A DNA stretch of 33,003 bases, taken from positions 1 through 33,003 of the forward strand of contig JAFAEX010000157.1 in the NCBI GenBank assembly GCA_023423795.1, read 5' to 3'. Made by a program: the position numbers and the translations under genes. A model generated the notes under the pieces. The model was not told the origin of the DNA. It saw only the letters and a list, made by a program, of their open reading frames with translations, and made no database searches. This DNA is from Chloroflexota bacterium. Its GTDB lineage: Bacteria > Chloroflexota > Chloroflexia > Thermomicrobiales > UBA6265. Below, piece after piece: positions 24,900 to 33,003 of the stretch (positions are counted from its first letter, which is position 1; every line of letters starts with the position of its first letter).

Positions 24900-24931
24900 C
24901 CGCTGGGGCGTTTCAGGACAGGACACCACTC

Positions 24932-25408
24932 ATGGAAACCAAGCGCGTACCCGTCACCCGCGAAGGACTCGAACGGCTCAAGGCCGAATTGCAGGACCTC
25001 AAGGAGGTGCGGCGACCGCAGATCGTCGAGGCCATCGCCGAAGCCCGCTCCCACGGCGACCTCCGGGAGAACGCCGCCTACGATGCGGCCAAGCACGACC
25101 AGGCGATGAACGAAAAGCGCATCGCCGACCTCGAATCCTTGCTCCGCAACGCCGTCATCCTCGAAGAGGACGGCGCGCGCCCGAACGACGGTTTCGTGCG
25201 CCTCGGCTCGACGGTCGTGGTCGAGGTGGACGGCGACGAGGAACGCTACAAGATCGTCGGCGCGATCGAGGCGAAACCGGCCGCCGGCTTGATCTCCAAC
25301 GAGTCGCCGGTCGGCCGGGCGCTGCTCGGCAAGCGCACCGGCGAGGATGCCTCCGTGCTCACCCCGCACGGCGGCAAGACCGTCTACCGGATCGTGCGGG
25401 TCGAGTAG
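24932..25408 (+). CDS. greA: Transcription elongation factor GreA
   Basis: 158 residues, normal length. ATG at 24932 follows AGGACAGGA. The N-terminal coiled coil (1-75) carries the tip ARSHGDLRENAAYDAAKHDQ, with D43 and E46 at the acidic positions that hold Mg2+ in the RNA polymerase active site. The C-terminal FKBP-like domain includes the standard GxISNESPVGRALLGK stretch. GreA enters the secondary channel and stimulates cleavage of backtracked RNA. A terminator-like hairpin precedes it by about 45 bases. A 120-bp tract (25211-25330) is repeated with one mismatch in the next gene, starting six bases after this stop. Confidence 0.97.
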   Translation: METKRVPVTREGLERLKAELQDLKEVRRPQIVEAIAEARSHGDLRENAAYDAAKHDQAMNEKRIADLESLLRNAVILEEDGARPNDGFVRLGSTVVVEVDGDEERYKIVGAIEAKPAAGLISNESPVGRALLGKRTGEDASVLTPHGGKTVYRIVRVE

Positions 25409-25414
25409 CGCTCC

Positions 25415-25927
25415 ATGGCGAACGGCATGGGTCCGTCCGAACTTCCCGCCCGGTACCTGCGGCGCTCCCAGATCGCCGGTCTCCGGGACGATCTCGAGCG
25501 CGTGCGCGCGCAAATGCAGACACTCGGGCAGGACATAGGAGATTCCGGCAGCGCGACCTGGTTCGGTGGAGAGGCCGAAGTCAACGTCCTCCGCGACGAA
25601 ATGGCCAGACTCCAGCGGCAGGAAGCCCTGTTGGTCATGACGCTCGGTCTGCCCATCGTCGAAGACAGCACGATCGAAGCGATCCGCGGGATGACCAGGC
25701 TCGACGGCGTGATCCGCCTCGGCACCACGGTCGTGGTCGAGGTGGACGGCGACGAGGAACGCTACAAGATCGTCGGCGCCATCGAGGCGAAACCGGCCGC
25801 CGGCTTGATCTCCAACGAGTCGCCGGTCGGCCGGGCGCTGCTCGGCCGAAGCGTCGGGGACACCGTTTCGGTCAAGACCCCGCACGGCGGGGAGATGGTC
25901 TACCGCATCGTTCGGATCGAACACTGA
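25415..25927 (+). CDS. GreA-like paralogue with altered coiled-coil tip
   Basis: 170 residues; ATG at 25415, six bases after greA, with no clear RBS, so probably coupled; ATG at 25427 is possible. Residues about 100-170 are a GreA C-terminal domain; 40 residues (TVVVEV to ALLG, about 105-144) are identical to the neighbour, and the DNA is 119 of 120 identical (25727-25846). Residues 12-75 form a heptad-rich helix pair with little identity to GreA. The tip reads GQDIGDSGSATWFGGEAE in place of GDLRENAAY, so the catalytic acidic pair is lost. It should bind RNA polymerase but not stimulate cleavage, and might act like Gfh1 or DksA-type channel proteins. The role is inferred. Confidence 0.85.
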   Translation: MANGMGPSELPARYLRRSQIAGLRDDLERVRAQMQTLGQDIGDSGSATWFGGEAEVNVLRDEMARLQRQEALLVMTLGLPIVEDSTIEAIRGMTRLDGVIRLGTTVVVEVDGDEERYKIVGAIEAKPAAGLISNESPVGRALLGRSVGDTVSVKTPHGGEMVYRIVRIEH

Positions 25928-25956
25928 GTCGCGCAGTTGGGGAAGGGTCGGGCCGG

Positions 25957-26640
25957 ATGGCATCCGAACGGGAGCAGGACGAGTCGTACCGCCGCATCTG
26001 GCAGGGCTTTCGCGCGGTGACGTCGGTTGCGGACGGACGCCACGACACGGATGACTGGCGTTCCCGCCGCGGGCCGTTCGCGATCGCGCTGGTTCGCGTT
26101 CCGTCCTCGGCAATGCAGCCCGACCTCGATCGGCTGCGCGGCGACCTCGCCCCATTTCCATTCGTCCGTTCGCATCCGGACGGCTTTCACCACATCACCC
26201 TGCAGGAACTCGGGTTCCTCGTCGATGTGCCGTCGCGGCAGGACGAGATCAACCAGACACGACTGGAGGAGTTCACGCAGGCCGCCGCCGCAGCGGTATC
26301 CGAACGCGAGCCGTTCACGCTCACCATCGGCGGCGCGAACTCGTTCCAGGACGCCGCGTTCCTCGAAGTGCACGACGGCGACGCGCTGGAACCGCTGCAC
26401 GCGCGCTTGCTGGAACTGGCCGCCATCCCGCGGGCGCCGCAGTTCGCCTACGTGCCGCACCTGACGGTGGCCCATTACACGCAGGATGCACCGAACCACG
26501 AGGTCGCCGCCGCGCTGTCGCGCTGGCGGACCACCGTCTTCGGGACCATCGACGTTTCGGAGATCGAGATCGCCACCCTGCGCGTGGACGAGCCCTATCC
26601 GCCGCTGGAACCGTGGGCGGTGCTGCCGCTCGGCCGGTAG
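25957..26640 (+). CDS. 2H phosphoesterase (2'-5' RNA ligase/LigT-like)
   Basis: 227 residues. ATG at 25957 follows AAGGG at some distance. Two H-x-T motifs define the family: H79-I-T (FHHITLQEL) and H168-L-T (YVPHLTVAHY), about 89 residues apart as expected for a two-lobed 2H fold. The 50-residue N-terminus is polar and probably unstructured. Family members hydrolyse or form 2'-5' or cyclic phosphodiester bonds in RNA or nucleotides; substrate here is unknown. It follows the greA pair on the same strand after 29 bases and may be co-transcribed. An inverted repeat separates it from convergent leuB. Confidence 0.88.
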   Translation: MASEREQDESYRRIWQGFRAVTSVADGRHDTDDWRSRRGPFAIALVRVPSSAMQPDLDRLRGDLAPFPFVRSHPDGFHHITLQELGFLVDVPSRQDEINQTRLEEFTQAAAAAVSEREPFTLTIGGANSFQDAAFLEVHDGDALEPLHARLLELAAIPRAPQFAYVPHLTVAHYTQDAPNHEVAAALSRWRTTVFGTIDVSEIEIATLRVDEPYPPLEPWAVLPLGR

Positions 26641-26697
26641 TCCGAGGACACCACCCGCCGTTTCGACATTCAGTCCCGCATATCGCTCCCAACATCC

Positions 26698-26788
26698 GTC
26701 ATCCCGAGCGTGTCGAGGAATCTCGTTCCTTCTCGACTCCTCGACTCCTCGACGTGCGTACGAGATCCCTCGAAAAACTCGGGATGAC
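26698..26788. repeat. Family A inverted repeat, copy 2
   Basis: The 29-base arms (26698-26726 with 26760-26788) pair at 25 of 29 positions and start GTCATCCCGAG. The loop repeats TTCTCGACTCCTCGACT from copy 1 at 11208-11291, plus extra CTCGACG. It occupies the gap between two convergent genes and could also act as a bidirectional terminator. Confidence 0.85.
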
Positions 26789-26822
26789 GAATGTGCAGGC
26801 AACCCGCGTGCTTGCCCACGCC

Positions 26823-27935
26823 CTACGCGGCGGCCGAAACCCGCTCGACGACGGCATCGCCAAACTCGCTGGTCGATACCACGGCGCCGCCGCCGGCGAT
26901 GTCGCCGGTGCGGACGCCTGACTCGACCGCATCTCGCACCGCCGCTTCGATCGCGGCCGCTTCATCCAACAGCCCGAGCGACAGGCGCAGCATCATCGCG
27001 GCCGAGAGAATCGTTCCGGCCGGGTTGGCCTTGCCCTGCCCGGCGATATCAGGCGCGGTGCCGTGGATCGGCTCGTAGAGGCCCAGCGGACCGTGCCCGC
27101 TGCCGCGCCGCGCCGGGCCGATCGACGCCGAGGGCAGTAACCCGATGGAGCCAGAGAGCACCGAGGCTTCGTCGGTCAGGATGTCGCCGAACATGTTCTC
27201 GGTGACGATCACGTCGAAGCTGGCCGGCCGCGTGATGAGGTGCATCGCCATCGAATCGACCAGCGCGTGCTCCCAGCGCACGTCCGGGAACTCGGGCGCG
27301 ACCGATTCAACCACCGCCCGCCACATCCGCGAGGATTGCAGCACGTTGGCCTTGTCCACGCTGGTGACGTGACCGCGCCGGCCGCGCGCCGTCTCGAACG
27401 CCAGCCGCACGACGCGTCGCACCTCATGTTCGCGGTAGACGAGGGTATCGATGGCGGCCATCCCGCGACGCTCCCGCCACTGGCGCGACGGGCGGCCGAA
27501 GTAGAGCCCACCCGTCAGTTCGCGCACGACGAGCAGATCGACGCCCTCCAGCAACTCCGGCTTCAGTGGCGACGCGGCGGAGAGGGCCGGCAGGACGGAC
27601 ACCGGGCGCAGGTTGGCGTACAGCCGGAGCGCCTTGCGGACCTTGAGCAGCCCCTGTTCCGGCCGGATTTCGCGGGGCAGCGCGTCCCATTTGGGTCCGC
27701 CGACCGCGCCGAGCAGGATGGCGTCGGCCTTGGCGCAGGCGGCGACGTCCTCGTCGCGCAGGGGCTCGCCGAATTCGTCGCAGGCCGCGCCGCCGATGAG
27801 TCGGGTGTCGAACGAAAAGCTATGGCCCCAGCGCGCGGCGACGGCCTCCAGCACGCGCACCGCTTCGGCCACGACTTCCGGCCCGACGCCGTCGCCTGGC
27901 AGCAGCACGATGTTCGCGGCGATCCCTTCGGTCAT
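26823..27935 (-). CDS. leuB: 3-isopropylmalate dehydrogenase
   Basis: 370 residues. ATG at 27935 follows GGGAGCGACGG. It begins ANIVLLPGDGVGPEVV, has AILLGAVGGPKWD, the arginine-rich substrate site (KALRLYANLRPV, VVRELTGGLYFG), SVDKANVL, and the metal-binding VTENMFGDILTDEASVL. LYEPIHGTAPDIAGQGKANP near the C-terminus binds NAD. The enzyme oxidises and decarboxylates 3-isopropylmalate to 2-ketoisocaproate, the third leucine-specific step. It is last in ilvC-leuA-leuC-leuD-leuB order, but 206 bases behind leuD with a hairpin and its own promoter between. Confidence 0.98.
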   Translation of the reverse strand: MTEGIAANIVLLPGDGVGPEVVAEAVRVLEAVAARWGHSFSFDTRLIGGAACDEFGEPLRDEDVAACAKADAILLGAVGGPKWDALPREIRPEQGLLKVRKALRLYANLRPVSVLPALSAASPLKPELLEGVDLLVVRELTGGLYFGRPSRQWRERRGMAAIDTLVYREHEVRRVVRLAFETARGRRGHVTSVDKANVLQSSRMWRAVVESVAPEFPDVRWEHALVDSMAMHLITRPASFDVIVTENMFGDILTDEASVLSGSIGLLPSASIGPARRGSGHGPLGLYEPIHGTAPDIAGQGKANPAGTILSAAMMLRLSLGLLDEAAAIEAAVRDAVESGVRTGDIAGGGAVVSTSEFGDAVVERVSAAA

Positions 27936-27981
27936 CCGTCGCTCCCCTACCCTCGCCGCCGCGTCGCGCGGTCATCGGCTC

Positions 27982-28010
27982 TGTATCCGATCGTGTGCGG
28001 TCGCCGTCAA
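27982..28010 (-). promoter_or_regulatory. leuB promoter
   Basis: On the minus strand TTGACG (28005-28010), 17 bases, then GATACA (27982-27987); the start is 46 bases further on. This suggests independent transcription of leuB. Confidence 0.6.
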
Positions 28011-28085
28011 TCGCGGTCGGTGTCATGCCGCGCGCCGGTCCTACCCCGGCACGGCGCTGGCTGTGAAACAGGCCCGGCACGCAAA

Positions 28086-28116
28086 CGCCCTCCCACCCGG
28101 CGCGGATGGGAGGGCG
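28086..28116 (-). terminator. Hairpin terminator after leuD
   Basis: CGCCCTCCCA (28086-28095) pairs with TGGGAGGGCG (28107-28116) around 11 bases, 25 bases beyond the leuD stop in the direction of transcription. Confidence 0.55.
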
Positions 28117-28141
28117 CTCGCAGGACGCGGTGAGGATACCG

Positions 28142-28744
28142 CTAGACGCCCGTCACCGTCGGCAGCCACGCCGGGCGGCGCGCCTCGTAGGCGGTGATGG
28201 CGGCTTCGTTCCGAAGGGTCAGGCCGATGTCGTCGAGCCCTTCCAGCAGCCGGTAGCGCGTGAAGTCGTCCATCGGGAACGGAGCGCGAATGCCGAGGGC
28301 CGGGGCCGACACCTCCCGCTTCTCCACATCCACCGTGATCTCGAGCGACGGATCGGCCTGCACCGCCCGCATCAGGGCTTCGCCGATCTCCGGCTCGACG
28401 ACCACCGGCACGAGACCGGTCTTGGTGGAGTTGTTGCGGAAGATGTCGCCGAACCGGGGCGAGATGACGGCTCGGAAGCCGTAATCCATCAGCGACCAGA
28501 CGGCGTGCTCGCGGGAGGAGCCGACGCCGAAGTTCGGCCCGGCGACGAGGATGCTCGCCCTGGCGTATTCCGGCCGGTTGAGCACGAAATCCGGATCGGC
28601 TTCCCGCCAGGCGGAGAAGAGCCCGGCGCCGAACCCGGTGCGCTCCACCCGCTTCAGCCAGTGGGCGGGGATGATCTGGTCGGTATCGACATCGGCGCGG
28701 TCCAGCGGGACCGCCCGCCCGGTGATGACGCGGACTGCCTGCAT
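28142..28744 (-). CDS. leuD: 3-isopropylmalate dehydratase small subunit
   Basis: 200 residues. ATG at 28744 follows GAGGGAGC. The small-subunit signatures are intact: DRADVDTDQIIPAHWLKRVERTGFG, GPNFGVGSSREHAVWSLMDYGFRAVISPRFGDIFRNNSTKTGL. It pairs with LeuC to isomerise 2-isopropylmalate to 3-isopropylmalate through a [4Fe-4S] centre carried by the large subunit. The start codon is 11 bases after the leuC stop, so the subunits are co-expressed. The 200-residue length, with DFTRYRLLEGLDDIGLTL near the end, matches the two-subunit bacterial LeuD class. Confidence 0.98.
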   Translation of the reverse strand: MQAVRVITGRAVPLDRADVDTDQIIPAHWLKRVERTGFGAGLFSAWREADPDFVLNRPEYARASILVAGPNFGVGSSREHAVWSLMDYGFRAVISPRFGDIFRNNSTKTGLVPVVVEPEIGEALMRAVQADPSLEITVDVEKREVSAPALGIRAPFPMDDFTRYRLLEGLDDIGLTLRNEAAITAYEARRPAWLPTVTGV

Positions 28745-28755
28745 GGCGGGCTCCC

Positions 28756-30177
28756 TCAGTTCAGGTCGGCCGGGGTGGCCAGCGTGCCGGCGACCGCGGT
28801 GGCAGCGGCCACCGCCGGCGAAACCAGGTGCGTGCGGCCACCCGGCCCTTGCCGCCCCTCGAAGTTGCGGTTGGAGGTGGAGGCGCAGCGCTCGCCCGGC
28901 CGCAGTTTGTCCGGGTTCATGCCGAGGCACATGCTGCACCCGGCCGCGCGCCACTCGAACCCGGCCTGCGTGAAGAGCCGGTCCAGCCCCTCGGCTTCGG
29001 CCTGGGCGCGGACCCGCATCGAACCGGGCACGACCATCGCGCGGACGCCGTCGCGCACCCGCCGGCCCTCGATCACCTGCGCAGCGAGGCGCAGATCCTC
29101 GATCCGGCTGTTGGTGCAGGAGCCGATGAAGACGGTGTCGATCGCCACGTCGCGCAGGGGGGTGCCCGGCGCCAACGCCATGTATTTCAGCGCCCGGGCG
29201 GCGGTCTCCCGCGCCTTCGGGTCGTCGAACTGGTCCGGGTCCGGCACGACGGCGTCGATCGGCGCGACCTGCCCCGGATTGGTGCCCCACGAGACGTGCG
29301 GGCGGATCGCCGCGCCGTCGAGGAAGACCTCGGTGTCGAACGTCGCGCCGGGGTCGGTCGGCAGCGAGCGCCAGTCGTCGAGCGCCTGCTCCCACAGCGC
29401 GCCCTTCGGCGCGTGCTGGCGGCCCTCGACGTAGGCGAAGGTCGTGTCGTCCGGCGCGACCATGCCGGCCTTGGCCCCGGCCTCGATCGACATGTTGCAG
29501 ATCGTCATCCGGCCCTCCATCGAGAGCGACCGGATGGTGGAGCCGCGGTACTCGACGATATGGCCGATGCCGCCGCCGGTGCCGATCTTGCCGATGATGG
29601 CGAGGATGACGTCCTTCGCCACCACGCCGGGCTGCAATTCGCCATCGACGGTGATGGCCATCGTCTTCGCCCGCTGCTGCGGCAGGGTCTGGGTAGCGAG
29701 GACGTGTTCGACCTCGGAGGTGCCGATGCCGAAGGCCAGCGCCCCGAACGCCCCGTGGGTGCTGGTGTGCGAGTCGCCGCAGACGATGGTCATGCCGGGC
29801 TGGGTCAGCCCCATCTCCGGTCCGATGATGTGGACGATGCCCTGCCCGGGATCGCCCATCGGGTAGAGCTTGACCCCGTACTCGTTGGTGTTTCGGCTCA
29901 GCGCGGAGACCTGGGTCGCCGAGATCGGGTCGGCGATCGGCAGGTTGATGCCGATCGTCGGCACGTTGTGGTCGGCCGTGGCCACCGTCAGGTCGGTGCG
30001 GCGCACCGGGCGGCCGGCCGCCTTCAAACCGTCGAAGGCCTGCGGCGAAGTCACCTCGTGGACGAGGTGAAGGTCGATGTAGAGCAGGTCCGGCTCGCCC
30101 TCGGCGGAGCGGACCACATGGCGGTCCCAGAGTTTTTGGCTCAGCGTGCGCGGCGCGGCGGGTTCGGTCACCTTCAT
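28756..30177 (-). CDS. leuC: 3-isopropylmalate dehydratase large subunit
   Basis: 473 residues, full length. ATG at 30177 is supported by a purine-rich GGAAGGACGC just upstream. [4Fe-4S] ligands C354 (FIGSCTNSRIEDLR), C414 and C417 (AAGCSMCLGMNPD) are present, as are TVATADHNVPT and GDSHTSTHGAFGALAFGIGTSEVEHVLATQTL. With LeuD it catalyses the second leucine-specific step. It follows leuA after 55 bases that contain a GC-rich hairpin, which could lower downstream expression. Confidence 0.99.
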   Translation of the reverse strand: MKVTEPAAPRTLSQKLWDRHVVRSAEGEPDLLYIDLHLVHEVTSPQAFDGLKAAGRPVRRTDLTVATADHNVPTIGINLPIADPISATQVSALSRNTNEYGVKLYPMGDPGQGIVHIIGPEMGLTQPGMTIVCGDSHTSTHGAFGALAFGIGTSEVEHVLATQTLPQQRAKTMAITVDGELQPGVVAKDVILAIIGKIGTGGGIGHIVEYRGSTIRSLSMEGRMTICNMSIEAGAKAGMVAPDDTTFAYVEGRQHAPKGALWEQALDDWRSLPTDPGATFDTEVFLDGAAIRPHVSWGTNPGQVAPIDAVVPDPDQFDDPKARETAARALKYMALAPGTPLRDVAIDTVFIGSCTNSRIEDLRLAAQVIEGRRVRDGVRAMVVPGSMRVRAQAEAEGLDRLFTQAGFEWRAAGCSMCLGMNPDKLRPGERCASTSNRNFEGRQGPGGRTHLVSPAVAAATAVAGTLATPADLN

Positions 30178-30192
30178 GCGTCCTTCGGAAAC

Positions 30193-30221
30193 CCGGGAGG
30201 GCGGCGGATCGGCCCTCCCGG
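30193..30221 (-). terminator. Intercistronic hairpin between leuA and leuC
   Basis: CCGGGAGGGC (30193-30202) pairs with GCCCTCCCGG (30212-30221) around nine bases. There is no T-run. It may be a partial terminator or an mRNA-stability element, as leuC has no other clear promoter. Confidence 0.45.
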
Positions 30222-30232
30222 CGCGGTCACCA

Positions 30233-31870
30233 TTACGTCCAGCGGGACACCGACGACACCGGGCCGGAGATCATCGGCGTCGGCGTGCCGGAGACCACCT
30301 TGCTCAGCGCGGCGAGGTAGGCGCGGGCGCTGGCTTCGACCACGTCGGTGGCGAGCCCAGCGCCGGTGTAGACGCCGCCCTCGGCGCGGATGCGGAGGCG
30401 GACTTGCCCCTGCGCGTCCTCGCCCGGCGTCACCGCCTCGACCTGGTACTCCTCCAGCTCGCAGGGGATGCCCACGGCGCTGTCGATGGCTTCCATCACC
30501 GCATCGACGCCGCCGTTGCCGACCCCGTCGCCGGCGATCTCCTCGCCGTTGCGGGAGATCACCACCGAAGCGGTCGCCTCGTCGCCGGTGCCGATGCTGG
30601 CGTTCCAGCGCACCAGCGTAAGCGCGTCGTTCTCCGCTTCGAGCTGGTTGCTGACCAGCGCGATGAGGTCGGCCGCGGTCACGTTCTTCTTGCGGTCGGC
30701 CAGCACGAGGAACTGCTGGTAGGCGGCGTTCAGCTGCTCCTCGTCCAGCCGGACGCCGGCCTCCTGCAGCGCGTTGCGGAAACCCGCCCGCCCGGAGTGC
30801 TTGCCGACGACCAGTTTGGTGCCTTCCCAGCCGACGTCGGTCGGGTTCATGATCTCGTAGGTCGAGCGCTCCTTGAGCATCCCGTCCTGGTGGATGCCCG
30901 CTTCGTGGGCGAAGGCATTGGCGCCGACGATCGCCTTGTTCGGCTGGACGACCATGCCGGTCAGCGTGCTGACCAGCCGGCTGGTCGGCACCAGCCGCTC
31001 CTTGACGATGCGGGTGTGGCCGGAGCCGAACTGGTCGCCGCGGGTCGCCAGCGCCATCACCACCTCTTCGAGCGAGGTGTTGCCGGCGCGCTCGCCGATG
31101 CCGTTCATCGTCACTTCGACCTGCCGCGCCCCGGCGCGGACGGCGGCCAGCGTGTTGGCGGTCGCCATCCCGAGGTCGTCATGGCAGTGGACCGAGAAGA
31201 TCACCTTGTCCGCGCCGTACACCCGCTCGCGCAGATACTCGATCAGCGCGGCGTACTCGGTCGGCGAGGTGTAGCCGACCGTATCCGGCACGTTGAGCGT
31301 GGTCGCCCCGGCCTTGACGGCGGCGGAGAAGACCTCGACGAGGTAATCCCAGTCCGAGCGGGTTGCGTCTTCGGCCGAGAACTCGATGTCGCTCGTGAAG
31401 CCGTGGGCGAGGCGGACCATCGCGTCCACCCGCTCCAGCACCTGCGCGCGGTCCATCCGCAGCTTGTGCTGGAGGTGGATGTCGCTGGTGGCGATGAAGG
31501 TGTGGATGCGCGGGGACTCGGCCCCGCGCACCGCCTGAGCGGCCCGCTCGATGTCGTTCGGGTTGCAGCGGGCGAGCCCGGCAACCGTCACGCCCTTGAC
31601 GCGGGCCGCGATCGAGCGCACCGCCTCGAAGTCGCCGGGGGAGGCGGCCGGGAACCCGGCCTCCATGATGTCCACCCCGAGCGCCGCGAGGGCGTCGGCG
31701 ACCTCCAGTTTCTCGTCCGCCGTCAGCGTCGCGCCGGGCGACTGCTCGCCGTCCCGCAGCGTCGTGTCGAAGATGAGGACGCGGTCGCCCTGGAGGACAT
31801 CGGCGGCGACCCCGGGCGTGATGTCCAGGGCATCCGCGCGGCCGACCGCCGGTACGCTCGATCCGTCCAT
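30233..31870 (-). CDS. leuA: 2-isopropylmalate synthase
   Basis: 545 residues. ATG at 31870 is set by AGGAGGAG, which overlaps the ilvC stop. The catalytic TIM barrel has FDTTLRDGEQSPGA (34-47), metal-binding HCHDDLGMA (228-236) and NGIGERAGNTSLEEVVMAL. A linker with HEAGIHQDGML follows, then the C-terminal allosteric LeuA dimer domain (about 400-540) that senses leucine. It condenses 2-ketoisovalerate with acetyl-CoA, the committed step of leucine synthesis. The eight-base gap to ilvC implies translational coupling. The regulatory domain is complete, so feedback inhibition by leucine is expected. A shorter relative would be homocitrate or citramalate synthase; the gene context favours LeuA. 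Confidence 0.97.
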   Translation of the reverse strand: MDGSSVPAVGRADALDITPGVAADVLQGDRVLIFDTTLRDGEQSPGATLTADEKLEVADALAALGVDIMEAGFPAASPGDFEAVRSIAARVKGVTVAGLARCNPNDIERAAQAVRGAESPRIHTFIATSDIHLQHKLRMDRAQVLERVDAMVRLAHGFTSDIEFSAEDATRSDWDYLVEVFSAAVKAGATTLNVPDTVGYTSPTEYAALIEYLRERVYGADKVIFSVHCHDDLGMATANTLAAVRAGARQVEVTMNGIGERAGNTSLEEVVMALATRGDQFGSGHTRIVKERLVPTSRLVSTLTGMVVQPNKAIVGANAFAHEAGIHQDGMLKERSTYEIMNPTDVGWEGTKLVVGKHSGRAGFRNALQEAGVRLDEEQLNAAYQQFLVLADRKKNVTAADLIALVSNQLEAENDALTLVRWNASIGTGDEATASVVISRNGEEIAGDGVGNGGVDAVMEAIDSAVGIPCELEEYQVEAVTPGEDAQGQVRLRIRAEGGVYTGAGLATDVVEASARAYLAALSKVVSGTPTPMISGPVSSVSRWT

Positions 31871-31878
31871 GTCTCCTC

Positions 31879-32907
<1,029 letters not shown>

Positions 32908-32930
32908 GCGCCCCTCCCCAGGGTTGATTC

Positions 32931-32983
32931 GGTCCGGCCCCGCCGGACCATCCGTTCTTCGGGCCGGGACACCCGCCCGGCCC
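32931..32983 (-). promoter_or_regulatory. Two-hairpin leader upstream of ilvC
   Basis: Two perfect 8-bp stems lie in tandem: GGTCCGGC/GCCGGACC (32931-32949) and GGGCCGGG/CCCGGCCC (32961-32983). They are close enough to the ilvC RBS to affect translation, or could terminate an upstream gene. The window ends 20 bases further on. Confidence 0.45.
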
Positions 32984-33003
32984 GCCACCATACGAGGCAG
33001 CGC

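Overview
The window is chromosomal DNA from a high-GC bacterium. Perfect CIRCE control of groES-groEL, GTG/TTG starts behind strong purine-rich ribosome sites, GC-rich hairpins in place of U-tract terminators and many intergenic inverted repeats suggest Chloroflexota, possibly Thermomicrobia. That placement is inference from general character, not from a marker gene. No prophage, transposase, plasmid gene, CRISPR array, tRNA or rRNA was recognised.

Layout. Positions 1-972 (-) hold a YihY/BrkB membrane protein cut by the window edge. Positions 1132-3692 (+) hold small accessory genes: an archease-like protein, a tandem DUF2283-like protein, a cupin and a GNAT acetyltransferase. Positions 3990-10362 (+) form a cell-surface polysaccharide block: an LCP-family ligase, a polyprenyl-phosphate sugar-1-phosphate transferase, a GalE-like epimerase, UDP-glucose dehydrogenase and a UDP-glucuronate 4-epimerase. 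These make UDP-sugars, start a lipid-linked glycan and attach polymer to the wall, but no glycosyltransferase, flippase or polymerase lies here. Positions 10495-14475 (+) hold an FMN-binding PPOX protein, an MFS transporter and a DegT-fold protein with no usable PLP lysine.

Positions 15142-18930 (-) hold a carbohydrate ABC importer (two permeases and a Tat-exported binding protein) without an ATPase. A secreted purple-acid-phosphatase-like enzyme (19155-20522, +) meets groEL-groES (20664-22680, -) across a strong bidirectional terminator. Divergent from groES is a + strand run: class I aminotransferase, RidA-family deaminase, greA, a second greA-like gene and a 2H phosphoesterase (23035-26640).

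The right end (26823-32907, -) is the branched-chain amino acid locus ilvC-leuA-leuC-leuD, then leuB behind its own promoter.

The least ordinary content is (1) a greA paralogue sharing a 120-bp tract with one mismatch with its neighbour but lacking the acidic coiled-coil tip; (2) the lysine-less DegT-like protein; (3) a MalG-type permease with four extra N-terminal membrane segments; and (4) at least three families of nested intergenic inverted repeats, concentrated at 2911-3110, 11208-11565, 14582-14867 and 26698-26788.
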